64,000 nucleotides of DNA, from assembly GCA_038373865.1 (NCBI GenBank), contig JAXGGA010003416.1, positions 1 to 64,000 on the forward strand. Direction: 5' to 3'. The notes beneath the pieces are model-generated. The model ran no database searches. It saw only the letters and a program-made list of their open reading frames with translations, and was not told the origin of the DNA. Numbering within the stretch: position 1 is the first letter of the stretch; the number at the start of each line of letters is the position of its first letter. This DNA is from Uloborus plumipes (taxonomy: Eukaryota > Arthropoda > Arachnida > Araneae > Uloboridae). Below are positions 59,301-64,000 of the stretch, one piece after another. The position numbers were made by a program, and so were the translations under genes.

Positions 59301-62300
59301 AATGACATTTCTCTCTCAATCCCTTCATCTCTTATTAGCTGAATGGTCTTCGAGAGTCCCTCTATCATTTTGCTTGCCGTACCGATCGAAACAGACTCTT
59401 TTTGCAGAGCTCTATTGATTTTGTCGATAGACACGAGGATTCTTTCCCAAATTTCCAAAAGACAGAGAAATTTGTAATTGATTTGTGCTATTAATCCCTG
59501 ATCTCCTACTGTAGTTTCTAAATTCCACTTCTCTCGACCTGTCATTTCGTTCAGAACTGAATATATTTCTTTCACTCTTCTCTTTAAAGCGCTTACAGCT
59601 CTTCTTTTCGTAGACCATCTTGTTTGACAGTGTCCTTTCAGAGTGATGCCACTGTTACTCAGTGCAAGTTGCCACCTTCTTGTTGAGCCACTAAAAAAGT
59701 TAAACACGTTTTGAACAGTTCCAAAAAATCCAATCATCACAGGTGAAATCGCAGCAGCATGTGCACCTATCAAATTTAAACTGTGAGCTGCACATGTCAC
59801 ATAGCGAGCTTGATCATTTTGTCGCAAAATCTGGGCTTGAACACCATTATATTTTCCCGCCATATTACTGCCGTTGTCGTATCCTTGCCCCCGACAGTTG
59901 GCAATACTGAGACCATCCTCATTTAATTTTTGAAAGATATCACCGGAAAGACCTTCTCCCGTTTTCTCATTTGTGCTGACGAAGTCAATAAAACTTTCAT
60001 TAATTTGACATGTTCCTCCTGATACATTAACAAACCGAATAATCTGACTCATCTGCTCAGTGCGAGCACTGTCTGGAGTGCAGTCAAATATTATAGAAAA
60101 GTATTTGGCAGACTTAACTTTTTCTAAGATTTGCTGTTTAACTTTTCTTCCAATCAAAAAAATCACTTCATTCTGTATTTAAGGTGAAAAATAACTAAGC
60201 GCTTGTTTTTTAGCTTTGACATAGGCCATGTGTTCGGCTAATTTAATGTGATAGTGACTGATTAGCTCCAAAGTGCTTAAGAAAACGCCACTGCCTGGTT
60301 CTCCGATTATTTCCTTCTTTGATGTTCCCCGAAGAGGTAAATTATTCTTGACACAAAATAGAATGACATCAACTACCACTTTAACAATATTTCTCCACTT
60401 TTGAATCTTGTTTTGGATTTCTTCTTGAATTTCAGCATCAATAGTTTTTTTTAGTTTTAAACGTTTTTGCAAATCTTTCCATTCAATGCTGCACAACCTA
60501 TGGCTAGAAGAGTTTTCATGGTGATAAAGAACTGGGTTTAAATGTTTCCAATCTTTAAAACCTTTGTTGATGTCAGAAAATGATGAAGTCTTTCCCTGTT
60601 GACTTTTCCCAAAAAGGAGACAAGGAAAACAAAACAGAGCACCTTCTGATTTACTGTATAAGAGCCAATTTCTTCGAACTCGTTCACCGTTTGCTAAAGT
60701 TTTGTAAAACCATTTTGCATCTAGATGCCTAACCTCATCCGAGTCAGGGAATACGAATGTTGATAGGTCAACTGTTTGTGGTCCATGATCAACCAGAAGC
60801 AGTCTTACCTTATCACTAATTTCAGGAAAGCCAGGCCATTGCTTTGGATCGTCGTAAATGATTTCCTCTATTGTCGTGCAGTATTCTTCTGCAGTTGAGT
60901 CAAAATCATGGGGATCTTTCAATGATATATCCTCATCTGGGCTTGAAACAGACATCCTCTCTTCTATCAACCTGCTATCTTCGACTGATGGAGCATTGTC
61001 CACACATAAATCAGCAGAAGTTGATGGTGGACAATCAACTTGGTGGTGGTGGTCAGTTTTTTCCGCAATATCAGAAAATTCCTGCTTCGCGTCATTTTCA
61101 TCTTTAGAGCTTGTAATGGCACTTAAGTCTTGTTCATTAGGCTTTAGCCAATTTTTTAACTGTCCTGAAAGATCTGCAGCAGTTTTTTCTTTATTTTTTC
61201 TGATTTTTTTAAAAGCACTGCCTGACGGTTTTTTAGGTCCCATTTTTGACCTCACAAGAATTGATATGCATCTGAAGTTATAGAAAACGAGAGCACCAAA
61301 TAATACAAATAATAACGTGTCAAAGGCGAGATGCAGTAAGTACACAAAGGATTTGCAAGTTTAATCTCTTTCCCTTTACTAAAAAGCACAGAACCTCTGA
61401 AATCAGCGGGAGGAGGGGCTATCTCGCGAAGGTCACTTACCCTCGAAGGAGTGACCAATTAGAAAAGTCTTTCTTTGTCCGAACGGACGAGAAAAGCCCC
61501 TCGCGAAAGCCATTAAGTGTCCGATTACACTGAAAGAATTGAGTCTAGGACAGGAGACAAAGCTTAAACCAAAAGTGCAGCTGTAGTTTTCCACTACATG
61601 AATGGAAGTAAAATTGCATTATTGTATTTTTTGGTGATTCTATGTTTAAAACGCGCTTTCAGATTAGTATATAAACTGAAATTATAGTAAAGCGCTTTCA
61701 AAACTGCTTTTAAAGTCACTGTGATTTAATTTCTGCTGTTAATTAACAATTTAAAGTTAATTGATAAATCAAATATAATGTTTAAACCTACCGTTGTTGT
61801 GAACGCATAAAAATAAATAAATAAATAAATACAGGATTGTGCCAATTAATGTAAAAAAATGAATTCTAATAAGTTTTTATCACCCGCTCCAATCATAGAA
61901 GATTACAAGCTGCAAAAATATTACACACGGATGCGTAATAAAATGTTTACTATTGTGTCTATAGTAAAAGAAACGTGGAAATGCGCATTGAAATTCAATA
62001 ATCGTTTCTAACAAATCTCTCCCCTCTCGACTTTGAGAAATACGTACCTACATACATTATTTTTTTGCTAGTTTTTGCCAAAGAAAAATTGTTGCCAACT
62101 TTAAAGCTATTTATGTTAGTGCAAAATCCCCCTACAAAACTATGTATCCGAACTGTTTTCAAAATGATAACGACAATTTTTCCAATTTTTTGATGTCGAG
62201 GAAAAATGATATTTCAGATGTATGATAATTATTGATATGATATCGGGGAACAGGCGGCAAGAAAGGAGCGGAAAAGGGCGGTTTGCTTCTTTTGATAGGA

Positions 62301-62767
62301 TAGGCACGGTCAATTTCAGGTCAGCCTATTGGCGTCATATAGCTAAATTCTATCCTGTTAAATAGATCTGAGCAGTGTATCCAACTGAAATCCGCCAAAA
62401 CATAATTCCAAGTTCTACGTGATTTGTGACGCAGTGAGGGGAGCTTGCGCTGTGCAGGGCAGTCTGTCTAAGTTTGTATAAGGTTTATCGCTAAAAGAGT
62501 TGAGGTAAGACGAAGAAAAATCAATCGGAATGGCATTCCCTGCCACGGGTAAAATTGCTAAAATTGCTATTTTTTTTCTTTTTTCGACAATTGTTTCATT
62601 TTGTCCTCTAGCTCTTGTTCTTACGAGTTTTTTTTCTTCAACATTATTCCACTATTAAAAAAAAAAAAAAAAAAAAAAAAAAGGTCAAAATTGCGCCCCC
62701 CTGGTTACTGCGCCCGTGGCAACAGCCACTCCTGCCAACCCCTAGCTACGCCTCTGTATATATATAT

Positions 62768-62844
<77 letters not shown>

Positions 62845-63252
62845 GTATTTTTCCAATCAACGCATAAATTTCATTGAATCAAGTGGTGAGGTTAGTATGT
62901 TTTCTTCGTGGGTAGGCACTGCCTACCTTGCCTACCCAGACGGCACGTCCCTGATTCATACATACAAACGAACAAACCCACATATGAAACTAATAAAAGC
63001 GTATAAAAAATGTTTCAGTTAAAATTACACGTAGATATTTAAAGTTAGAGCTTCTTAATAATTTATAGCAGTTTTTCTCCTTTGTGTATGACAATGTGTT
63101 TAATGAAGAAAAATATTATTCATACGCAATTGTTTCTTCCAGGAATGTGCTCTACGTGTACCGCATTTCATTTGTGTTGATTGGTACTATCGGGTTTACG
63201 TCTTGCACCATCGTAGGCTACACTCTTAGCATCATATTTAACATGATTTCAG
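32193..63252 (+). CDS. SLC5-family sodium-coupled transporter (SMVT/SMCT-like), exons 1-10, 3' end outside window
   Basis: Plasma-membrane symporter predicted to use the sodium gradient to import an organic anion, as SMVT (biotin, pantothenate) and SMCT (monocarboxylates) do; the substrate cannot be read from sequence. Exons: 32193-32531, 33149-33214, 34219-34338, 37785-37939, 38626-38766, 45670-45805, 48699-48906, 51091-51245, 53081-53328, 63143-63252. All junctions are GT/AG and all phases agree, giving 559 codons plus one base; family members are about 600-650 residues. Family marks are TTDEYLLAG (37-45), FSLMASFLSA, PAEMYRFG, GTVCTFYCTLGG, AVLWTD, YTIWN, GVNQVQVQR and STTSSAVNSL in helix 8, where SLC5 proteins place the Na2-site serines/threonines. 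The start ATG at 32193 has G at -3 and +4. Introns total about 29 kb, mostly transposons. Confidence 0.93.
32532..33148. other. Transporter intron 1
   Basis: 617 bases, the shortest intron of the gene, without a recognised transposon. It ends TTTTTTTGTAG. Confidence 0.85.
33149..33214 (+). CDS. Transporter exon 2 (residues 114-135)
   Basis: 66-base micro-exon, YLERRFG through MLHM, phase 0 at both ends. The same length and boundaries occur in the broken paralogue at 7609-7674. The segment corresponds to the (Y/F)LxxRF motif that follows helix 3 in SLC5 proteins. Confidence 0.92.
33215..33925. other. Transporter intron 2, 5' part
   Basis: AT-rich, with a TTTA microsatellite at 33535-33553. 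No gene. Confidence 0.5.
33926..34076. mobile_element. Degenerate pogo/Tigger-like MITE
   Basis: It begins near GTCTCGATAGCTCGAA and ends near TTCGAGTTATCGAGAC, imperfect inverses of one another. A similar unit lies at 43405-43590. Exact ends are uncertain. Confidence 0.5.
34219..34338 (+). CDS. Transporter exon 3 (residues 136-175)
   Basis: 120 bases, ILYMPVV through TVCTFYCTL, phase 0 at both ends, with AG before and GTAAGT after. It covers a hydrophobic helix with the conserved CTFYCTL end found across SLC5 proteins. Confidence 0.93.
34339..34690. other. Transporter intron 3, 5' unique part
   Basis: AT-rich, with no feature before the foldback at 34691. Confidence 0.5.
34855..34885. repeat. 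Perfect inverted repeat, 15-base arms, 1-base loop
   Basis: AATGCCTGTGACGGA, then A, then its exact complement. It sits at the symmetry centre of F3 and would form a very stable hairpin in DNA or RNA. Confidence 0.95.
35035..36464 (+). mobile_element. Tc1-like element inside F3 (decayed)
   Basis: 1430 bp. Inverted ends CACTGGCGGAAAAAAAAA and its complement (with AATCCCAACACCAAGAA just inside both) lie between TA dinucleotides. It encodes a broken transposase on the plus strand. Confidence 0.92.
35214..36297 (+). pseudogene. Tc1-like transposase, broken
   Basis: N-terminal helix-turn-helix pieces (LTEFKRGRTNWLREGG, then in another frame SRSTTEKEDRRILRTAV-like sequence) are followed by ATFDERRF-type sequence around the first catalytic Asp at about 35742. 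FQPDNARPH holds the second Asp (about 36006), then SPGLSPIDNVWDIMG and WNSIPQSDIRHLYD to a TAA near 36297. Lesions include frameshifts near 35390 and 35755, a TGA where tryptophan is expected near 36075, and Asp in place of the catalytic Glu. Spacing from the second Asp to the third acidic residue is 32 residues. Confidence 0.88.
36546..37755. mobile_element. Inverted-repeat element with CCAAGGCTTCACTAG ends
   Basis: 1210 bp. Both ends read CCAAGGCTTCACTAGATAGC (inverted) and TTATA flanks both sides. A second inverted pair lies inside (GCGATAAATGGCGAAT at about 36893 and the inverse at about 37200). Non-coding. Its right end lies 29 bases before exon 4. Confidence 0.8.
37785..37939 (+). CDS. 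Transporter exon 4 (residues 176-227)
   Basis: 155 bases from TTTTAG to GTAAGG. GGMKAVLWTDAFQ is the conserved G(G/L)xxAVxWTDxxQ motif at the start of helix 5, and the exon ends within a glycine codon (phase 2). There is no paralogous exon in the upstream pseudogene. Confidence 0.93.
37940..38625. other. Transporter intron 4
   Basis: 686 bases, AT-rich, with a run of about 28 T's near 38277-38304. No transposon recognised. Confidence 0.8.
38626..38766 (+). CDS. Transporter exon 5 (residues 227-274)
   Basis: 141 bases. It completes the glycine codon from exon 4, then LELGLDVRYTIWNM, GVNQVQVQR and the LTVKNVSRAR segment. The GVNQxQVQR motif is a hallmark of the SMVT/SMCT branch. It ends at GTAAGT in phase 2. 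Confidence 0.93.
38767..39130. other. Transporter intron 5, 5' unique part
   Basis: AT-rich. The last eight bases (CTTATAAG, 39123-39130) are the target duplication of the hAT that follows. Confidence 0.6.
39911..40340 (+). repeat. 143-bp tandem repeats inside the hAT
   Basis: Unit starts (AATAAACT) are at 39911, 40054 and 40197, a spacing of 143 each. A further unit lies near 43313 on the other side of the inserted elements, so the array was probably once longer or split. Confidence 0.75.
40543..41953 (+). mobile_element. Tc1-like transposon, apparently complete
   Basis: 1411 bp between TA dinucleotides. The two ends match perfectly for about 49 bases (starting CACTGCTCGACATTGAAAAT), and one uninterrupted transposase gene lies between them. 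The preserved ends and gene mark the youngest-looking insertion in the window. Confidence 0.95.
40786..41808 (+). CDS. Tc1-like transposase, intact, 340 residues
   Basis: DDE-type transposase that would cut at the terminal repeats and insert at TA. The N-terminal paired helix-turn-helix DNA-binding region spans about residues 13-120 (DDFTRGMVIGLRRGG; STVHRLCRRWLERG; RTISRRLVARG), with a basic linker around 121-134. Catalytic residues are D157 (VVFSDESR), D246 (FQQDNARPH) and E279 (SPDLSPIEHVWD). Length is typical of Tc1. By my count 32 residues separate D246 and E279, against 34 in classical Tc1 (DD34E). GC content is far higher than the surrounding DNA. Coding capacity looks complete; activity is inferred, not shown. 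Confidence 0.95.
   Translation: MPRRPQRRHFQHIDDFTRGMVIGLRRGGWSIRQIAADTHMDASTVHRLCRRWLERGNVATLRGAGAARVTSDRLDRRIHRQAVADPQVTCTSILQHVQGTLDVPVSTRTISRRLVARGLQSRRPLRRLPSQHRLQRLEWCRTRATWMAEWQTVVFSDESRSCLSSDSHRIRVWHRRGERSNPAVTVERPTARQRGIMVWGAIAYNSVSPLVRIRGTMTAQRYVDNVLRPVAIPYLQGLPNAIFQQDNARPHSARISQHALRGVQMLSWPPYSPDLSPIEHVWDVIGRRLQNLSLPRSEDELWQMVEREWSAIPQDTIRRLIDSMPRRVSSCIAVRGPTSY
42574..43157. mobile_element. hAT-like MITE with CAGGGTTGCCAC ends
   Basis: The ends CAGGGTTGCCACGCC and GTGGCAACCCTG are inverse, with CAGGGAAA repeats just inside both. AATTA flanks both sides, a partial match to an 8-bp duplication. Non-coding; the 42557-42787 open frame is a product of the CAGGGAA repeats. Confidence 0.75.
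43405..43590. mobile_element. Degenerate pogo/Tigger-like MITE
   Basis: It begins near CAGTCGAGTCACAATAGCTC and ends near CGAGTTATCGAGACTTGATTG, roughly inverse. It resembles 33926-34076. Boundaries approximate. Confidence 0.5.
44590..45068. other. Transporter intron 5 between hAT and MITE M2
   Basis: It starts with the right CTTATAAG duplication. AT-rich, with no gene. Confidence 0.5.
45069..45415. repeat. CTGTAAA/TTTACAG-rich MITE, copy M2
   Basis: It opens CACTGCAAAGCATTAG and carries two AGCAG(T/A)GGTTCCA blocks and many AATAAACTGTAAAAC / TTTACAGTTTATTACTG repeats. Same family as 15195 and 53407. Its right part is involved in the 195-bp tandem duplication that follows. Confidence 0.7.
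45280..45685 (+). repeat. 195-bp tandem duplication spanning the exon 6 acceptor
   Basis: 45411-45490 matches 45606-45685 at a constant offset of 195. The repeated unit includes the intron end TTCAG and the first 16 bases of exon 6 (AGCCCTATTTTTAAGC). The upstream copy therefore offers a decoy acceptor at 45474/45475. After 16 bases the copies diverge: M2-type repeat upstream, true exon downstream. The left edge of the duplication is approximate. Confidence 0.88.
45670..45805 (+). CDS. Transporter exon 6 (residues 274-319)
   Basis: 136 bases. It completes a threonine codon, then ALFLSIPLWCAFHLLNC and IGVIVYAYF (a long hydrophobic helix), NCDP and an NAS glycosylation sequon. It ends SSDQ at GTGGGT, phase 0. 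I take this acceptor and not the decoy at 45475, because the decoy reads into TAG after 17 codons. Confidence 0.92.
45806..47445. other. Transporter intron 6, 5' part
   Basis: It contains a 52-bp tandem duplication (46429-46532) and an inverted pair of about 32 bases (47091-47126 with 47180-47211). The open frame 47015-47290 spans that inverted pair and has no recognised domain. Confidence 0.5.
46429..46532 (+). repeat. 52-bp tandem duplication
   Basis: The unit starting TCACCTTCCAAGGCCTACC occurs at 46429 and again at 46481, identical by eye over the full unit. Confidence 0.95.
47446..48526. mobile_element. piggyBac-like MITE interrupted by a hAT MITE
   Basis: The right end GGGACATAAAGGG is followed by TTAA (48527-48530). 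The left end is degraded (TTGACTCTTTATC at 47442). The outer parts read as the inverse of the 6677-6981 copy. It is interrupted by 47728-48498. Confidence 0.72.
47728..48498. mobile_element. hAT-like MITE with GGAGTCGG repeats
   Basis: The ends CAGGGCTGCGGAGTCGGAGT and the inverse are flanked by CTTCTGAG / CTTCTCAG, an 8-bp duplication with one mismatch. The hexamer GGAGTC is repeated in tandem near both ends. An AGGTCAnnnTGACCT palindrome lies at 48143-48157. Non-coding. Confidence 0.85.
48699..48906 (+). CDS. Transporter exon 7 (residues 320-389)
   Basis: 208 bases, LLPYFMISSLG, HPGLAGLCICGIFSASLSTTSSAVNSL, TMEDIIRP, ending in phase 1 at GTAAGT. The SASLSTTSSxxNS stretch is helix 8 of the SLC5 fold, whose serines/threonines line the Na2 site; they are all present. 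VTMEDIIRP matches the conserved T.ED..(R/K)P loop. Confidence 0.94.
48907..49695. other. Transporter intron 7, 5' part
   Basis: AT-rich, with a GTTT microsatellite at 49331-49349. No gene. Confidence 0.5.
49696..50279. mobile_element. hAT MITE (CAGTGGTCGG ends)
   Basis: 584 bp with perfect 8-bp target duplications CTCCTCAC (49688-49695 and 50280-50287). Ends and sub-terminal GTAGCGCGCTAC / GTAGTTGTAGTT motifs match the longer relative at 22567-26530. It is a short internal-deletion form without coding capacity. Confidence 0.93.
50280..50924. other. Transporter intron 7, middle
   Basis: It includes a G run at about 50600-50611 and GGGGGCG motifs (50690-50740) like decayed hAT sub-terminal sequence. 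No gene. Confidence 0.4.
50925..51036. mobile_element. 112-bp MITE with CCGTATTTTTC ends
   Basis: A near-perfect palindrome: CCGTATTTTTCACCGTATAA and the inverse, with GTCTTATAC motifs and a C run in the loop, between TA dinucleotides. It lies 54 bases before exon 8. Confidence 0.88.
51091..51245 (+). CDS. Transporter exon 8 (residues 389-440)
   Basis: 155 bases from GCTACAG to GTACAT. TLFYGAVSLALSFLVS forms one helix and QAAFTIFGLTGGPLLSTFLLGMM the next. The F(G)xxGGPLxxxFxLG motif is conserved in SLC5. Phase 2 in, phase 0 out. Confidence 0.93.
51246..52972. other. Transporter intron 8
   Basis: AT-rich, with no open frame of note. An AAATA microsatellite lies at about 52660-52679. A Helitron-type 3' end closes it at 52973-53001. 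Confidence 0.5.
52973..53001 (+). mobile_element. Helitron-like 3' end
   Basis: GCCCGTGCAACGCCGGGC forms an imperfect hairpin, followed within about ten bases by CTAG and then T. This is the 3' signature of Helitrons (hairpin, CTRR, insertion before T). The 5' end was not found; the exon 9 acceptor is 79 bases on. Confidence 0.6.
53081..53328 (+). CDS. Transporter exon 9 (residues 441-523)
   Basis: 248 bases, GVVLGLLTSIAFTSWVSSG (helix), LLYAPAPKTLPISVEGC, then an acidic extracellular loop with NAT and NDT glycosylation sequons. It ends within a glutamate codon at GTAAGT. The loop position and cysteine match the large loop before the last helix in SMVT-like proteins. Confidence 0.93.
53407..53792. 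repeat. CTGTAAA/TTTACAG-rich MITE, copy M3
   Basis: 386 bp between TA dinucleotides, starting CACTGCAAAAAATGAA and ending TTCATTTTTTACCGTG. The interior is built from AGCAGAGGTTCCAG and TTTACAGTTTATTACTG repeats as in M1 and M2. Confidence 0.8.
53793..54645. other. Transporter intron 9, unique part
   Basis: AT-rich, without a recognised feature. Confidence 0.5.
54646..56172. mobile_element. Hairpin Tc1/mariner-type element, copy H2
   Basis: Ends CACTGCGATGCAAAAG and the exact inverse lie between TA dinucleotides. Two arms of about 750 bases are inverted. The length is 1527 bp, equal to H1 at 15713-17239, with scattered substitutions and balanced small indels. The frames seen in it (54756-54944 plus, 55880-56062 minus) are the same arm read twice. 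Confidence 0.9.
57485..58618. other. Non-coding 3' flank of the hAT transposase
   Basis: AT-rich DNA between the transposase stop and the left end of the inner hAT. No features other than A/T runs. Confidence 0.5.
58619..61243 (-). pseudogene. hAT transposase, ZMYM1-like (TTF-type finger, DUF4371), one internal stop
   Basis: One reading frame of 875 codons from ATG at 61243 (MGPKKPSGSAFKK) to a terminal stop at 58619, interrupted only by an in-frame TAA at 60179-60181 (codon 355, between YFSP and IQNEV). Domains: a basic start; a TTF-type zinc finger at about residues 175-250 (C205, C208, H241/H242, H248); a DUF4371 catalytic core with DCTPD (D387), GYDNGSNMAG (D456) and CAAHSLNL; a C-terminal hAT dimerisation region with LPVTVASCERSFSKLK (catalytic E817) and RLSNLAIISIEH. 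It would catalyse cut-and-paste transposition. A longer upstream frame to 61345 has no ATG, so 61243 is the preferred start. Unless the stop is a sequence error or read through, full-length protein is not made. Confidence 0.92.
61244..62756. other. 5' flank of the hAT transposase
   Basis: Upstream of the minus-strand ATG lie a GC-richer block (about 61400-61520) that might hold the promoter, then AT-rich DNA, a run of about 25 A's at 62658-62682 and the element end. No other gene. Confidence 0.5.
62757..62843. repeat. AT microsatellite (right half)
   Basis: Long TATATA tract on the right of the inner hAT. The left half (57266-57289) is on the other side, so the transposon split one microsatellite. 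Confidence 0.95.
63143..63252 (+). CDS. Transporter exon 10 (residues 523-560), last in window
   Basis: 110 bases from TTCTTCCAG to GTATGT. It completes a glutamate codon, then NVLYVYRISFVLIGTIGF and a hydrophobic helix, ending NMISG in phase 1. LYxxSYxxxxxxGxxxT-type sequence before the last helix is typical of this family. A downstream exon with the cytoplasmic tail must lie outside the window. Confidence 0.92.
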
Positions 63253-63783
63253 GTATGTATTGACGTAGTTTCAGTTTTTTCCCAGAGATAAAAGGAGAAA
63301 AACCATTAATGACTTTATTTTGCACAAAGTCTTTCCAAAAATAATTTTCCCAAAAGAAAAACTTTTCTCTAAAAACATAACTTTAAAAACTGTTTGTGAA
63401 ATAAAAATATTAAATGACCGTATGATGGGTAGCGAAAAAAATATCATTAGTTTCAAGACGATTGAATTTTTCATGTTTTTTAATTTACCCTATTTCATTT
63501 CTGGAATTCTAAAATTTATTTTTCTCAGCTTTTAAAATTTTCCTTTGATGTTCATAAAACCATAATTAATTGTGAACTATAGCTTGTTTTTTTTTCCCCA
63601 AAATCTATTTGATGTTATACGTCAGAGCAAAATATCAAACAGTTTAACTATTATTTCATTTTCTTAATGTTCAGCATTTACACAAATGTACAACGTATAT
63701 TGTTGACTTTCACCATCATCATAACATGTTCACTTTTTCCTTTTCTTTCATTCTCTTTTTTTTCAAACAAATTTTAGATTTAA
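63253..63783. other. Transporter intron 10, start
   Basis: AT-rich. The small open frames on both strands across 63271-63535 mirror each other in low-complexity sequence and are not genes. Confidence 0.6.
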
Positions 63784-64000
63784 CTAGCTGCGTGGCCCGG
63801 CGTTGCACGGGCTGTAATGTAGTGAAGGCAGTTTGAGAAAACTACTCGCCACCAAGGCGGCTCGCCTTTAAAGTAATGAGGAAAGTTTAAACAGTTTACT
63901 CGCCGTCAAGGCGGCTCGCTTTTACAGTTGCGAGGAAAGTTTCAATAAACTACTCGCTGCCAAGGCGGCTCGCCTTTACAGTACCAAGGAAAAGTTTAAT
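63784..64000 (-). mobile_element. Helitron-like 3' end with 54-bp tandem repeats, running off the edge
   Basis: On the minus strand the element ends GCCCGTGCAACGCCGGGC (hairpin), then CTAG, followed by T. Inside it are three tandem units of 54 bases (ACTCGCC starts at 63844, 63898, 63952), each with AAGGCGGCTCGC. The same unit occurs once at 30440-30490. It continues past the window. Confidence 0.65.

Larger units (their letters stand above)
57290..62756 (-). mobile_element. Inner hAT element with near-complete transposase
   Basis: 5467 bp. Matching 18-base ends CAGAGGCGTAGCTAGGGG and the inverse are flanked by TATATATA on both sides (within AT repeats, so the duplication is compatible but not diagnostic). 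One long minus-strand transposase gene lies in the middle. The ends are related to those of the element at 23533-26337. Confidence 0.92.
56248..62953. mobile_element. Outer hAT element in intron 9
   Basis: The left end CAGGCACGTGCCGT and right end ACGGCACGTCCCTG are flanked by perfect 8-bp duplications ATTCATAC (56240-56247, 62954-62961). Its own DNA is about 1.2 kb and includes an AT microsatellite, into which the hAT at 57290-62756 inserted. No intact gene of its own. Confidence 0.9.

Noticed and set aside
60858..61283. 141-codon plus-strand frame opposite the hAT transposase
   Set aside because: Antisense shadow of a well-supported transposase gene.
62601..62867. 88-codon frame with poly-K and IYIYIY
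   Set aside because: Translation of a poly-A run and the AT microsatellite.
1..64000. tRNA, rRNA, CRISPR array or bacterial operon signals
   Set aside because: No tRNA arm pairs with GTTCGA-type loops, no rRNA-like blocks, no regularly spaced direct repeats with unique spacers, and no gene clusters with Shine-Dalgarno sites.

Overview
The window is AT-rich animal nuclear DNA, most likely from an arthropod and probably a chelicerate such as a spider. It has one long gene with GT/AG introns packed with transposons, and its element families (Tc1, mariner, hAT, piggyBac, pogo, Penelope, Helitron) fit arthropod genomes. The taxon is an inference. I found no bacterial operons, rRNA, tRNA or CRISPR array. 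Summing the intervals listed here, roughly two thirds of the window is recognisable mobile-element DNA.

Host genes. From 32193 to the right edge, the + strand carries ten exons of an SLC5-family sodium-coupled solute transporter, closest in pattern to the SMVT (multivitamin) / SMCT (monocarboxylate) branch. All ten exons join in phase to 559 codons plus one base, and the C-terminal exon(s) lie beyond the window. Upstream, at 557-890, 7609-7674 and 9752-9873, are the first three exons of a paralogue with the same exon boundaries. Each of these exons carries its own lesion (a frameshift, a nonsense codon, a frameshift) and exons 4-10 are absent, so it is a decayed, truncated tandem paralogue.

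Layout. 1-10 kb: pseudogene exons, a palindromic element (1318-6457) disrupted by composite insertions, and a second copy of that insert family (7691-9296). 10-17 kb: a Penelope-like fragment, the second copy of a 394-bp exon-bearing duplication, and a 1.5-kb hairpin transposon. 17.5-29.5 kb: a nest in which a palindromic element holds a mariner in one arm and, in the other, a hAT > pogo-like > Tc1-like foldback > hAT > hAT stack, six levels deep, five of them with readable target-site duplications. 29.5-32 kb: Helitron-like fragments and MITEs. 32-64 kb: the transporter gene. Its introns hold an intact Tc1-like transposase inside a hAT, a decayed Tc1 inside a foldback, a second 1527-bp hairpin, and a hAT inside another hAT, the inner one encoding a near-complete ZMYM1-like transposase broken by one in-frame stop.

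The transporter is the only host gene I can support with confidence. The best candidates for a second look are the palindromic element family with 4-bp target duplications, the six-deep nest, the near-identical ZBED-like exon duplication, the 195-bp duplication that copies a splice acceptor in front of exon 6, and the dying paralogue.
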